From: Kribbella sandramycini | GTDB taxonomy: Bacteria > Actinomycetota > Actinomycetes > Propionibacteriales > Kribbellaceae | DNA: 64,000 nt | Assembly (NCBI RefSeq): GCF_013131805.1 | Contig: NZ_JABJRC010000002.1 | Span: forward strand, 558,001-622,000 | Reading direction: 5' to 3' | Shown here: positions 27,125-36,067 of the stretch, one piece after another | Layout: every line of letters starts with the position of its first letter | Numbering within the stretch: position 1 is the first letter of the stretch | Notes under the pieces: generated by a model | The model's input: the letters and a program-made list of their open reading frames with translations, nothing else | Database searches by the model: none | What the model was told of the DNA's origin: nothing | Made by a program: the position numbers and the translations under genes

Positions 27125-27991
27125 ATGAGCACGCCGTTCTACGTCTCGCCCGAACAGCTGATGCGCGACCGGGCGGATTTCGCCCGGAAGGGGATCGCCA
27201 AGGGGCGCAGCGCGATCGCCCTGCAGTACGCCGACGGCATCCTGTTCGTCGCCGAGAACCGCTCGCCCGCGCTGCACAAGGTGGCCGAGATCTACGACCG
27301 GATGGCGTTTGCCGCCGTGGGCCGCTACAACGAGTTCGAGAACCTGCGGATCGCCGGCGTCCGGCTGGCCGATATGCGCGGGTACTCCTACGACCGGCGC
27401 GACGTCACCGGCCGGGCCCTGGCCAACGCCTACGCCCAGACCCTGGGCGCGATCTTCTCCTCCGGCGGTGAGAAGCCGCTCGAGGTGGAGATCCTGGTCG
27501 CCGAGATCGGCGCGACCACCGCCGACGACCAGATCTACCGGCTCACCTACGACGGCTCGATCGCCGACGTCCGCGGCTACGCGGTGATGGGCGGCCAGGC
27601 CGAGCAGGTCGCGGAATACGTCGGTGAGCACTTCCAGGAGGGCATCTCGCTGGCGGGCGCGCTGCGCCTGGCCGTCGACGCCCTCGGCCACGACGGCAAC
27701 GAGGTCCGCGAGCTCACCCCGGACCAGCTCGAGGTCGCCGTCCTGGACCGGACCCGCACCCAGGTCCGTAAGTTCAAACGCGTCAGCGAGGAGACCCTCG
27801 CCCGCATCCTGTCCGAGTCCCGCCCGGCCGTGGAGGCCCTCGCGGACGCGGAGGAGGCCGACGCGACGGCGACGGAAGAGCCCGCCGCGGAGGGTGCGGC
27901 AACCGACTCCTCGTCTGCCGCCGGAGCCTCGGCCGACGACGACGCGCCGGTCGCGCCGCCGGAGGATCCCGACGACACCCGCCCGCTGTGA
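27125..27991 (+). CDS. prcA: 20S proteasome alpha subunit
   Basis: This 288-residue subunit forms the gated outer rings that dock the ATPase. The N-terminal helix segment [41 protein letters not shown] is typical. A long disordered, acidic Ala-rich tail (about 237-288) extends past the fold, as in other actinobacteria. The start is ATG 27125. Its stop overlaps the GTG of the NUDIX gene (GTGA at 27988-27991), so transcription and translation continue into genes not usually counted as part of the Pup system. Confidence 0.95.
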   Translation: MSTPFYVSPEQLMRDRADFARKGIAKGRSAIALQYADGILFVAENRSPALHKVAEIYDRMAFAAVGRYNEFENLRIAGVRLADMRGYSYDRRDVTGRALANAYAQTLGAIFSSGGEKPLEVEILVAEIGATTADDQIYRLTYDGSIADVRGYAVMGGQAEQVAEYVGEHFQEGISLAGALRLAVDALGHDGNEVRELTPDQLEVAVLDRTRTQVRKFKRVSEETLARILSESRPAVEALADAEEADATATEEPAAEGAATDSSSAAGASADDDAPVAPPEDPDDTRPL

Positions 27992-28602
27992 CGGACGAAC
28001 TCCCGAACCCGGCCGCCACCCACCAGGTGGCGGCCGAGTCATCTCACCCCGCAGATCCGTTGCCGTGGACGTTGCTGGGGGAGGAGGTCGCGTACAAGCG
28101 GTTTCTGACGGTAAAGGTTCGGCGGTACCGGATGCCGAGTGGGCACGAGGTCGATTGGGATGTGACCGGCCCGGAGTCGACGGAGTCCATCGCGCGCGGG
28201 ATCACCGTGCTGCCGCTGACACCCGAAGGCCGCGTAGTGACCGTGCGGATGTTCCGGCCCGGGCCGGACAGCGTCGTGACGAACCTGCCTGGCGGGCTGA
28301 TCGAGCCGGGGGAGGAGCCGGGGGTGGGCGGCGCGCGCGAGCTGCTCGAGGAGACCGGGTACACCTGCGAGAGCCTCGAGGTGGTCGGCTGGGTCTGGGC
28401 CGGCACCTCGTCGATGTTCCGCAAGTACGTCGGGATCGCGCGCGGCTGCCGCCCCGACGGCGTCCAGCAACTCGACGACGCCGAGGACTGCGTCCCGGTC
28501 GAGCTGACCGTCGACGAGTTCCGCAACGAACTCCGCACACCCGGCGCGATGACCGGTACCGACGCGGCCTACCTGGCCCTCGACCACGCGGGATTGCTAT
28601 GA
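27988..28602 (+). CDS. NUDIX hydrolase (ADP-ribose pyrophosphatase-like)
   Basis: The 204-residue protein has a perfect Nudix box [23 protein letters not shown] near residues 102-124. The preceding strand pattern ([22 protein letters not shown]) resembles NudF-type ADP-ribose or ADP-sugar pyrophosphatases. It is coupled to prcA upstream (4-base overlap) and to the GH84 gene downstream (ATGA overlap). This suggests co-expression with the proteasome. The substrate is not decided by sequence. Confidence 0.87.
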   Translation: MTDELPNPAATHQVAAESSHPADPLPWTLLGEEVAYKRFLTVKVRRYRMPSGHEVDWDVTGPESTESIARGITVLPLTPEGRVVTVRMFRPGPDSVVTNLPGGLIEPGEEPGVGGARELLEETGYTCESLEVVGWVWAGTSSMFRKYVGIARGCRPDGVQQLDDAEDCVPVELTVDEFRNELRTPGAMTGTDAAYLALDHAGLL

Positions 28603-30656
28603 CCATGACTCTGGGCGCGACTGTCGTACTCCGCCACGGCCCGACCACCGACCCGGATGCCGAGCGGGTGCTCCGCGCCGCCCTGACCGCAGCCGGGGTC
28701 GAGATCGGCGCCGCCGGCCCGACCATCTGGCTCGGCGGCTCCGACGAGGCCCTGGCGCGGCTCGGCGCCGAGCCCGCGCGTGGGCTGCCCGCCGAGGGGT
28801 ACGTCGTCGCGATCGGCCCCGGCGACATCGTCCTCCACGGGGCCGACCCCCGCGGCACCTTCTACGCCGCCCAGACCTTCGCACAGCTTGTCGACGGCAA
28901 CGAGCTGCCCGAGCTCGAGCTGCGCGACGCGCCCGCGCTGCGCTACCGCGGCTCGATCGAGGGCTTCTACGGGACGCCGTGGTCACACGCCGACCGCCTC
29001 GACCATCTCGACTACCTCGGCGCGCACCGGCTGAACACCTTCCAGTACGCACCGAAGGACGACCCCTACCACCGCGAGCTGTGGCGCGACCCGTACCCGG
29101 CCGCCAAACTCGCCGAGCTCGCCGAGCTGATCGAGCGCGCCGCCCGGAACAAGGTCGACTTCACCTTCGCGCTCTCGCCAGGCCTGTCGGTGCGGTACGA
29201 CGACGACGCCGACCACCAGGCCCTGATCGCGAAGTTCGACGCCCTGTACGCCGTGGGCGCACGGGTCTTCAATGTCCCGCTCGACGATATCGACTACGGC
29301 GCCGACGGCGGTGCGGCCGGCCGTCAGCAGGCCGCCCTGCTGAACCGGATCCAGCGCGAGTGGGTCGCGGCCAAACCCGGCGTCGCACCGCTGCAGATGG
29401 TCCCGACCGAGTATTACGACGCGCTGGAGACGCCGTACAAGCAGGCGCTGCGCGAACACCTCGACCCGGCCGTCGTCGTGCACTGGACCGGCACGGCCGT
29501 CATCCCGGAGCGCATCACCGCCGAGCAGGCCGCCGAGGCGAAGGCCGTCTTCGGCCACGACATCCTGATCTGGGACAACTTCCCGGTCAACGACTACGTC
29601 CCCGGCCGGCTGCTGCTCGGCGCGTACTCGGGCCGAGAGCCCGGCGTCGCCGACCACATCGTCGGCGTCATCTCCAACCCGATGAACCAGGCGCGGACCA
29701 GCAAACTCGCGCTCCACTCGTTCGCCGACTACGGCTGGAGCCCGGCGACGTACGACGAGCAGGCGTCCTGGCTGCGCGCGATCGCCGAGCTGGCCGCCGG
29801 CGATGCCGACATCATCGCGGCCCTGATGCTCTTCGCCGATCTCAACACCTACGACGGCACCCTGCACCACACCCAGTCGCCCGTCCTCGCCGCCGAGATC
29901 GCCAACTTCTGGTCGGCCGGCGCGGGTCCCGATGCCGCCGCGGCGCTCCGCGGCGTCTTCGAGGCCATCGAGCAGACGCCCGCCGTCCTCCGCGGCACCC
30001 CGATCGCCGCCGAGACGGCGTCCTGGCTCGACGCCACCGAGCTCTGGGGCCGGGCGCTGCAGCGCGCCCTCGACCTGCTCGAACAGGTTGCGTCCGGCAA
30101 CGACGCGGCCGACGGCACGCGCGCCGAGCTGACGGAGCTGGTCGCCCGCGCGACCGCGATCCGGGATCACACCACCCCGCATTCCGAGACGTACCCGCGG
30201 ATCGCCGACGGCGTCGCCGACCTGTTCGTCATCGAGGCCGGTCGCGCCCACGACCGGGCCCGCGGCCTCCCGACCGTCCGCACCGCGTCCAGCTCCCAAC
30301 CCGCCGCCGGCCGGCACGCCGTCAACCACATCCTCGACGGCGACCCGGCGACCTTCTTCTCCACCTCCAGCCCGCCCGCGATCGACGACGAGATCCGCGT
30401 TGACCTCGGCGCCGAGTACGACGTCGCCACCGTCACCTTGCTGATGGCCGAGCCGACCAGCCCCGACGACTACATCCACTCGGGCGTCCTGGAGATCTCG
30501 CACGACACCGTGTCGTGGGCGGAGATCACCCGCGCGACCACCCCCGACGTACAGGTCGTGGTCGGCGCCAAGGCCCGCTACGTCCGCTACCGGGCGCTGG
30601 CCGCCAATGCCGAACGCTGGCTGGTCGTTCGCACCTTCGACATCCGAACCGGGTAG
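28599..30656 (+). CDS. GH84 beta-N-acetylglucosaminidase (O-GlcNAcase-like) with C-terminal F5/8 domain
   Basis: The 685-residue protein starts with a hexosaminidase-like N-domain (about 1-110). The GH84 barrel (about 112-400) begins RYRGSIEGFYGTPWSHADRL and has the catalytic Asp pair in FNVPLDDIDYG. A helical domain (about 400-540) and a C-terminal galactose-binding F5/8-type module (about 555-685, NHILDGDPATFF) follow. No signal peptide is visible, so it is probably cytosolic, unlike most secreted GH84 enzymes. It would cleave terminal beta-GlcNAc from glycoconjugates or proteins. ATG 28599 overlaps the NUDIX stop. Confidence 0.88.
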   Translation: MTMTLGATVVLRHGPTTDPDAERVLRAALTAAGVEIGAAGPTIWLGGSDEALARLGAEPARGLPAEGYVVAIGPGDIVLHGADPRGTFYAAQTFAQLVDGNELPELELRDAPALRYRGSIEGFYGTPWSHADRLDHLDYLGAHRLNTFQYAPKDDPYHRELWRDPYPAAKLAELAELIERAARNKVDFTFALSPGLSVRYDDDADHQALIAKFDALYAVGARVFNVPLDDIDYGADGGAAGRQQAALLNRIQREWVAAKPGVAPLQMVPTEYYDALETPYKQALREHLDPAVVVHWTGTAVIPERITAEQAAEAKAVFGHDILIWDNFPVNDYVPGRLLLGAYSGREPGVADHIVGVISNPMNQARTSKLALHSFADYGWSPATYDEQASWLRAIAELAAGDADIIAALMLFADLNTYDGTLHHTQSPVLAAEIANFWSAGAGPDAAAALRGVFEAIEQTPAVLRGTPIAAETASWLDATELWGRALQRALDLLEQVASGNDAADGTRAELTELVARATAIRDHTTPHSETYPRIADGVADLFVIEAGRAHDRARGLPTVRTASSSQPAAGRHAVNHILDGDPATFFSTSSPPAIDDEIRVDLGAEYDVATVTLLMAEPTSPDDYIHSGVLEISHDTVSWAEITRATTPDVQVVVGAKARYVRYRALAANAERWLVVRTFDIRTG

Positions 30657-30689
30657 CGCCGGAGTTGTAGCGCCTGACTAAACTCGGCA

Positions 30690-30795
30690 ACGGACCGCTA
30701 CTGGCGTTGAGGTGGAAGACCACCGGGGAACGGTCTGCCGGTAGCTGCCGGCCGAAGCCGCGCGCCTGGGCAACCGACCTGTCGTCGACGCCCAG
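30690..30795 (+). ncRNA. ZTP (pfl) riboswitch upstream of folD
   Basis: The 5' subdomain is closed by GGACCG (30692-30697) with CGGTC (30731-30735). It contains the conserved CTGGCG (30701-30706) and a GGTGG/CCACC hairpin followed by CGGGGAACG, all hallmarks of pfl RNAs. The 3' subdomain has CGCGCCTGGGCA (30761-30772), the other conserved block, which forms the pseudoknot. ZTP riboswitches sense a purine intermediate that accumulates when 10-formyl-THF is low and activate folate genes; folD fits exactly. CTGGGC (30766-30771) can also pair with GCCCAG (30790-30795) touching the ribosome site, suggesting translational control. A TAAACT box (30679-30684) could be its promoter -10. Confidence 0.88.
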
Positions 30796-30808
30796 AGGAG
30801 TGCGTGTC

Positions 30809-31681
30809 ATGACCGCCGAGTTGATGATCGGAACCGAGCTCGCCGCCGAGATGGTCGCGAACGCGGCCACCCGCGCCGGGCGTTTGCGCGCGGAGACCGG
30901 CGTCCAGCCCTGTCTGGCCACAGTGCTCGTCGGCGACGACCCGGCGTCGGCGACGTACGTGCGGATGAAGCAGAACCGGTGCCGGAAGGCCGGGATCGAG
31001 TCGCGCAGCGTGGTGCTGCCTGCCGCGACCACGACGGCCGAGCTGGTCGCCGAGCTGGCCAAGCTGTCGAACGACCCGTCGGTGCACGGCATCCTGCTGC
31101 AGCACCCGGTGCCCGGGCAGATCGACGAGCGGGCCGCGTTCGAGGCGATCGACCCGGGCAAGGACGTCGACGGCGTGACCATGCACGCGTTCGCGGCGAT
31201 GGCGTTCGGCGAGCCCGGGTTCCGGTCCTGTACGCCGGGCGGCATCCTGCGGCTGCTGCAGGCCTACGACGTCCCGCTGTCCGGGGCGCACGCGGTCGTG
31301 ATCGGCCGCAGCCCGATCCTCGGCAAGCCGGCCGGAATGTTGCTGCTGGCATCGGATGCGACCGTCACCTACACGCACTCGCGGACCGTCGGCCTGCCGG
31401 ACATCGTGCGGACGGCGGACATCGTGGTCGCGGCCGTCGGCAAGCCGAACTTCGTCCGCGGCGAATGGCTCAAGCCGGGCGCGGTCGTGGTCGATGCCGG
31501 GTACAACGAGGGCAACGTCGGCGATGTGCACTTCGCCGAGGCGACTGCCGTGGCGCGGCTCGTGACGCCTGTCCCAGGCGGGGTCGGGCCGATGACGATC
31601 GCGCTGCTGCTGGAGCAGACCGTCGACGCCGCGCAAGCTCAATCCGAGACGGCTGTCCAGCCCGTGGCCGGTCTGGCCTAG
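30809..31681 (+). CDS. folD: Methylenetetrahydrofolate dehydrogenase/cyclohydrolase
   Basis: The 290-residue bifunctional enzyme interconverts 5,10-methylene-, methenyl- and 10-formyl-THF with NADP. Family motifs: ATVLVGDDPASATYVRMKQNRCRKAGI with the catalytic Tyr/Lys region, GILLQHPVPGQI, VIGRSPILGKPAGMLL for cofactor binding, and TPVPGGVGPMTIALLLEQT at the end. ATG 30809 has the ribosome site AGAGGAG (30794-30800). This site is partly inside the switching stem of the ZTP riboswitch, so expression should rise with ZTP. Confidence 0.96.
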   Translation: MTAELMIGTELAAEMVANAATRAGRLRAETGVQPCLATVLVGDDPASATYVRMKQNRCRKAGIESRSVVLPAATTTAELVAELAKLSNDPSVHGILLQHPVPGQIDERAAFEAIDPGKDVDGVTMHAFAAMAFGEPGFRSCTPGGILRLLQAYDVPLSGAHAVVIGRSPILGKPAGMLLLASDATVTYTHSRTVGLPDIVRTADIVVAAVGKPNFVRGEWLKPGAVVVDAGYNEGNVGDVHFAEATAVARLVTPVPGGVGPMTIALLLEQTVDAAQAQSETAVQPVAGLA

Positions 31682-31722
31682 GCTGTATACGTTGTCGAAG
31701 GAGTGCGAACAGGAGGAATGCC

Positions 31723-32091
31723 GTGGCGGTGCGGGCGATCCGGGGAGCCACCCAGCTGGATGTGGACGAGCGCGGGCATCTGCTCGAGCGGTCCGCCGAG
31801 CTGGTCAAGGCCGTCCTGGAGGCGAACGATCTGAACAGCGACGACCTGATCAGCATCCTGTTCACCGTCACCCCTGACCTGCACTCGGAGTTCCCCGCCG
31901 TCGCCGGCCGGCAGATCGGGCTCACCGACGTCCCGCTGATGTGCATGCAGGAGATCGACATCCCGCATGCGCTGCCGCGGGTGGTCCGGATGATGGTGCA
32001 CACCGAGACCCAGCGCTCGCGGGACAAGATCCAGCACGTCTACCTGCACGGCGCCGGCGCGCTCCGGCCGGATCTGACGGGCGCCCAGTGA
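31723..32091 (+). CDS. aroH: Chorismate mutase, AroH class
   Basis: The 122-residue trimeric-type mutase converts chorismate to prephenate. It has the N-terminal Arg motif AVRAIRGATQ, the substrate-binding CMQEIDIPHALPRVVRMMVH (Glu and Arg) and the final HVYLHGAGALRPDL with the conserved Tyr. The length is normal for AroH. GTG 31723 lies 6 bases after AGGAGG (31711-31716). It overlaps the prephenate dehydrogenase gene (GTGA), so consecutive steps of tyrosine synthesis are coupled. It is an unusual alternative to the AroQ class found in many actinobacteria. Confidence 0.93.
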   Translation: MAVRAIRGATQLDVDERGHLLERSAELVKAVLEANDLNSDDLISILFTVTPDLHSEFPAVAGRQIGLTDVPLMCMQEIDIPHALPRVVRMMVHTETQRSRDKIQHVYLHGAGALRPDLTGAQ

Positions 32092-33152
32092 CCGAGCTGC
32101 GCGGCCCGGTCCGCATTGTCGGCACCGGCCTGATCGGCACCTCGATCGGGCTTGCCCTGACCCGGCTCGGCGTCGTGGTCGAGCTCGTCGACGCCAACCC
32201 CGACTACGCGCTGATGGCCGAGCGGATCGGCGCCGGGTCGCGGCTGGTCCAGATCGAGCCGCAGCTCGTGGTCGTCGCCGTACCGCCGGATCACGTCGGT
32301 GAGGTGGTCGCCGAGCAGCTGGAGCGCACGGATGCGATCGTCACCGACGCGGCCAGCGTGAAATCCAAGCCGCTCACCGACGCGAGCCGCCTGACCAAAG
32401 ACCTCAGCCGGTATGTCGGCAGTCACCCGATGGCCGGCTCCGAGCGCAGCGGCCCGCTGGCCGCCCGGGCCGACCTGTTCGACGGTGCGACCTGGGCGAT
32501 CACCCCGCACGAGACCAGCTCGGCCGACGCAGTGGCTTTGGTCCGCCGGCTGGCTGAGGCCTGTGGCGCCCGGACCGTCGAGCTGCCCGTGGAGGACCAC
32601 GACCTGGCCGTCGCGCGGGTCTCGCACCTGCCGCAGCTGATGTCGTCGCTGGCGGCCGGCACGCTTGTGGACGCCCCCAGCTCGCACCTGCAGCTGTCCG
32701 GCCAAGGCGTGCGGGACGTGACCCGGATCGCCGCCGGCGACCCCGGCCTGTGGACGCAGATCGTCTCGGCGAACTCCTCGGCGCTGACCGGCCTGCTCGA
32801 ACAGATCCGCGACGAACTGGACCGGGTGCTCGTTGCGCTCGGCAAGGGGGAGTCAGGTGACGAGCTGACCGCTGTCCTCGCCCGGGGCGTGTCGGGCGCG
32901 GTCCGCGTGCCCGGCAAGCACGGCACACCCCACATCGACCTGGTCAGCGTCCTCGTCACGATCCCGGACCGGCCGGGCCAGCTGGCTCGCCTGTTCGCGG
33001 ACGCCGCGGAGTCCGGCGCCAACGTCGAGGACCTGCGCATCGACCACAGCCCCGGCCGCCCGGCCGGTGAGGTCGAGCTGGACGTCAAACCCGGCTCTGT
33101 CGATCAGCTCGTCGAAGTGCTCACCGAGCGCGGCTGGGTCGTACACCGCTAA
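32088..33152 (+). CDS. tyrA: Prephenate dehydrogenase with C-terminal ACT domain
   Basis: The 354-residue protein has an N-terminal NAD-binding motif VRIVGTGLIGTSIGLAL (about 8-24) and the active-site region SHPMAGSERSGP with the catalytic His. The dimerisation helices contain VSHLPQLMSSLAAG. The ACT domain (about 280-354, VTIPDRPGQLARLFADAAESGANVEDLRI) probably binds tyrosine for feedback inhibition. It oxidises prephenate to 4-hydroxyphenylpyruvate. GTG 32088 overlaps the aroH stop. Its own stop overlaps the convergent hydrolase stop by 3 bases (33150-33152 against 33149-33151). Confidence 0.93.
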   Translation: MTELRGPVRIVGTGLIGTSIGLALTRLGVVVELVDANPDYALMAERIGAGSRLVQIEPQLVVVAVPPDHVGEVVAEQLERTDAIVTDAASVKSKPLTDASRLTKDLSRYVGSHPMAGSERSGPLAARADLFDGATWAITPHETSSADAVALVRRLAEACGARTVELPVEDHDLAVARVSHLPQLMSSLAAGTLVDAPSSHLQLSGQGVRDVTRIAAGDPGLWTQIVSANSSALTGLLEQIRDELDRVLVALGKGESGDELTAVLARGVSGAVRVPGKHGTPHIDLVSVLVTIPDRPGQLARLFADAAESGANVEDLRIDHSPGRPAGEVELDVKPGSVDQLVEVLTERGWVVHR

Positions 33153-34030
33153 CCGAAGAACTCGCGCAACGCCGCGGCGACCTGTGCGGGCTGCTCCTCC
33201 GGTAGGTAGTGGTCGCAGTCGAGGGCGTGCCCGCGGACGTCGGTCGCGTACTCGCGCCAGATGTCAAGCACGTCGTAGTTGCCGCCGACGAAGCCGTGCT
33301 GACCCCACAGCGCGAGCAGGGGAGTGGTGATGCGGCGACCGGCGTCAGCGCGATCGTGGTCGAGATCGATGGTTGCCGCTGCGCGGTAGTCGGCGCAGGA
33401 CGCGGCGATCGCGGCCGGATCGGCGAAACAGCGCACGTACTCCGCAACGGCCGCCGGGTCGAACGGCGTCCCGCCGTGATGGCGCGCCTGCATCCGGGCA
33501 GTCACCCAATGCTCGGGCGCCGCAGCCAGCAGACCCTCGGGGACTCCGTTGCCAGCGGCAAGGAAGAACCAGTGGTAGTAGCCCAGGCCGAATGCCAGGT
33601 CCGCGTGCTCGAAGGTGTGCCGGGTCGGCACGATGTCCAGGACGGCGAGCGCGGTCAGCGCCTCCGGCGCATCGAGTGCGAGCCGGTGGCCGACGCGGGC
33701 CCCACGGTCGTGACCAGCGACCGCGAACCGGTCGAAACCGAGCGCCCGCATCACGAGAAGCTGATCGTGCGCCATCGCGCGTTTGGCGTACTCGCGGTTG
33801 TCGGAACTCGGAGCCGGCTTGTCGCTGTCGCCGTACCCGCGCAGGTCGGTCAGGACGACGGTGTGGTCGGCCGCGAGCAGCGGGGCGACGTGGTGCCAGA
33901 TCAGATGCGTCTGCGGGTAGCCGTGCAGGAGCAGGGCCGGCGGGCCGTCGCCGGCAATCGCGCAGTTGATCCGGACGCCGTCCGCGTCGACCGTCCGGTA
34001 GCGGAAGCTGCCGGGCAGCGGAACGGTCAC
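33149..34030 (-). CDS. Alpha/beta hydrolase, haloacetate dehalogenase-like
   Basis: The 293-residue hydrolase has the oxyanion segment LLLHGYPQTHLIWH and the nucleophile elbow AVAGHDRGARVGHRLALD with Asp rather than Ser. A YYHWFFLA segment in the cap supplies the His-Trp halide ligands, and the catalytic His is in LDCDHYLPEEQP. Asp nucleophile plus His-Trp and a cap Tyr (CADYRAA) is the fluoroacetate dehalogenase pattern. Such sequences are also used by epoxide hydrolases, so the substrate is uncertain. It overlaps the dehydrogenase gene upstream by 4 bases. Confidence 0.85.
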   Translation of the reverse strand: MTVPLPGSFRYRTVDADGVRINCAIAGDGPPALLLHGYPQTHLIWHHVAPLLAADHTVVLTDLRGYGDSDKPAPSSDNREYAKRAMAHDQLLVMRALGFDRFAVAGHDRGARVGHRLALDAPEALTALAVLDIVPTRHTFEHADLAFGLGYYHWFFLAAGNGVPEGLLAAAPEHWVTARMQARHHGGTPFDPAAVAEYVRCFADPAAIAASCADYRAAATIDLDHDRADAGRRITTPLLALWGQHGFVGGNYDVLDIWREYATDVRGHALDCDHYLPEEQPAQVAAALREFFG

Positions 34031-35079
34031 GGGAGCTGCTCCAGGAGCGCGCGGGTGAATTCGACCGTGGTCGCCGTGCCGCCGAGATCCGGTGTCCGGA
34101 CCGGCGTCTTGGCGAGGACGGCGGCGATCGCCCGCTCGAGGTCACGGGCGGCGTCGGGATGGTCGAGGTGGTCGAGCAGCAGCGCGGCGGTCCAGATCGC
34201 GCCGAGCGGGTTCGCGATCCCGCGGCCGGCGATATCGGGCGCCGAGCCGTGCACCGGCTCGAACATCGACGGGAAGTCGCGCTCGGGGTTCAGATTGGCG
34301 GCCGGGGCGATCCCGATACTGCCGGCCACCGCGGCGGTCAGGTCGCTGAGGATGTCGCCGAACAGGTTGGACCCGACGATCACGTCGAACCGGCCCGGAT
34401 CGAGGACGACCTTGGCGCAGAGCGCGTCGATATGCTCGGCGCGCCACTCGACGTCCGGGTGCCGCCCGGCCGTCTCGGCGACGATCTCGTCCCAGAACGG
34501 CATCGTGTGCACGATCCCGTTCGACTTGGTCGCCGAGGTGACGTGGTTGCGGCGGGTCGCGGCCAGCGCGAACGCGTACTCCGCGATCCGCGTCGTCCCG
34601 GCCCGGGTGAAGACCGACTCCTGCACGGCCATCTCCTCGGGGAAGCCCCGGTTCAGCCGGCCGCCGATCTCGCCGTACTCGCCCTCGACGTTCTCCCGGA
34701 CGACGACCAGATCGAGGCTCTCGGCGCCGCGCACCGGGCTCTGGACGCCCTCGAACACCTTCACCGGCCGCAGGTTCACGTACTGCCGGAACCCACGGCG
34801 GATCGGGATCAACAGACCCCACAGCGACACATGGTCAGGGACGGCGGGATCCCCGACCGCGCCGAGGAAGATCGCGTCGTGGCCGCGGATCCGGTCCAGC
34901 CCGTCGGCCGGCATCATCGCGCCGGTTTCGGCGTACCGGCGGCAGGACCAGTCGAACTTGTCGTACCGGAACTCGATGCCGTGCCGCTTGCCGACCGCAT
35001 CGAGGACCTGGCAGGCCGCGGGTGTGACCTCCTGACCGATGCCATCCCCGGGAATGAGCGCGATCCGATGCGTCGTCAT
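34027..35079 (-). CDS. Tartrate/D-malate dehydrogenase-type isocitrate dehydrogenase family enzyme
   Basis: The 350-residue enzyme is of the beta-decarboxylating dehydrogenase family. It has IALIPGDGIGQEVTPAA at the N-terminus, FDWSCRRYAETGAMMPADGLD (characteristic of tartrate/D-malate dehydrogenases), the substrate-Arg region RPVKVFEG and VVVRENVEGEYG. The metal-binding GSNLFGDILSDLTAAVAGSIG and the NAD loop EPVHGSAPDIAGRGIANPLG follow. It oxidises a 2-hydroxy acid with NAD and Mn/Mg. It sits between a LysR regulator and a hydrolase on one strand, probably a small catabolic operon. Confidence 0.88.
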   Translation of the reverse strand: MTTHRIALIPGDGIGQEVTPAACQVLDAVGKRHGIEFRYDKFDWSCRRYAETGAMMPADGLDRIRGHDAIFLGAVGDPAVPDHVSLWGLLIPIRRGFRQYVNLRPVKVFEGVQSPVRGAESLDLVVVRENVEGEYGEIGGRLNRGFPEEMAVQESVFTRAGTTRIAEYAFALAATRRNHVTSATKSNGIVHTMPFWDEIVAETAGRHPDVEWRAEHIDALCAKVVLDPGRFDVIVGSNLFGDILSDLTAAVAGSIGIAPAANLNPERDFPSMFEPVHGSAPDIAGRGIANPLGAIWTAALLLDHLDHPDAARDLERAIAAVLAKTPVRTPDLGGTATTVEFTRALLEQLP

Positions 35080-35128
35080 ACGCCGATCGCACCACGCTCG
35101 GTGGTGTCAGGTCCAAGACCTGCGCTCA

Positions 35129-36001
35129 CTACGCGTTATCGGCTGCGGCTATGAAGGCGCGGGCGGCCGGGGTGAGATCGCGTCGGCTGACCAGAGCCAG
35201 GTGCAGCTCGCGGGGCGGCAACAAGGGGTGGACGCGGGCGCCGGAGCGGCGGGCCAGCGGCGCCCAGGCTTCGGTGAGGACGGTGATGCCGACTCCGGCC
35301 AGGACGAGCGGGAGGATCATCTCGCGATGCTCGGTCTCGACGACCTCGGCCAGTTCGACGCCGCCGTCTCGGATGTCGTCCACGACACGACGCATGCCGC
35401 TGCCGGTCTGACCGACGATCAAGCGGTGGCCTTTGAGCTCTTCGGCCTGCACTGCGTCTTGTTCGGTGAACGGGCCGTCCGGGGGAGTGACGAGGACGAA
35501 GCGTTGTGAGCCGAGCGGATGGACGTCGACGCCCGCCGCCTCGATCGGCTGATGGGCAGCCAGCAGACCGAGCTCGGACTCACCGCCGCGGACCTGGGCG
35601 AGGACGTCGTCCACGGTGAATGCCGTCCGGACCGAGATCGTCAGACCGGGATGCCGCTCGGTGCAGGCCTGGATCAGGCCGACCAGCGGATCGACCGACT
35701 GCGACGGCATCGCGGCGATCTCGACCCGCCCGGCCTGCAGACCGCTGACCGAGTCGACCTGAGCCTTGGCATGCTCCAGACCACGCACGACCTGGCGAGC
35801 CGGCTCGATCAGCGCCGTACCGGCCGAGGTGAGCACCAGCCGGCGTCCGACCCGGAGGAACAGCTCGGCGCCCAGCTCGCGCTCCAGCGCCCGGATCGCC
35901 TGGGAGAGCGACGGTTGCGCGACGTAGAGGGCCTCGGCCGCCCGGCTCACCGTGCCGTGGTCGACCACGGCCAGGAAGTAGCGAAGATGCCGGGCATCCA
36001 T
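35129..36001 (-). CDS. LysR-family transcriptional regulator
   Basis: The 290-residue protein starts at ATG 36001 with the LysR winged helix MDARHLRYFLAVVDHGTVSRAAEALYVAQPSLSQAIRALERELG. It then has a two-lobed substrate-binding effector domain (about 90-285). The long open frame further upstream is antisense to cmk and is not coding. It precedes the dehydrogenase and dehalogenase-like genes on the same strand by 49 bases and probably controls them. The 66-base gap to cmk must hold its own promoter. Confidence 0.9.
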   Translation of the reverse strand: MDARHLRYFLAVVDHGTVSRAAEALYVAQPSLSQAIRALERELGAELFLRVGRRLVLTSAGTALIEPARQVVRGLEHAKAQVDSVSGLQAGRVEIAAMPSQSVDPLVGLIQACTERHPGLTISVRTAFTVDDVLAQVRGGESELGLLAAHQPIEAAGVDVHPLGSQRFVLVTPPDGPFTEQDAVQAEELKGHRLIVGQTGSGMRRVVDDIRDGGVELAEVVETEHREMILPLVLAGVGITVLTEAWAPLARRSGARVHPLLPPRELHLALVSRRDLTPAARAFIAAADNA

Positions 36002-36067
36002 CTGCGCAGTTTCACACACTCCAGGGCATGGTCGGGGGATGGCTCGGGGCACAGATATTCTCGATCC

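Noticed and set aside
24400..28602. Search for pafA among the genes around the proteasome
   Set aside because: The only carboxylate-amine-ligase-like gene carries the Dop loop. The ligase must lie outside the window.
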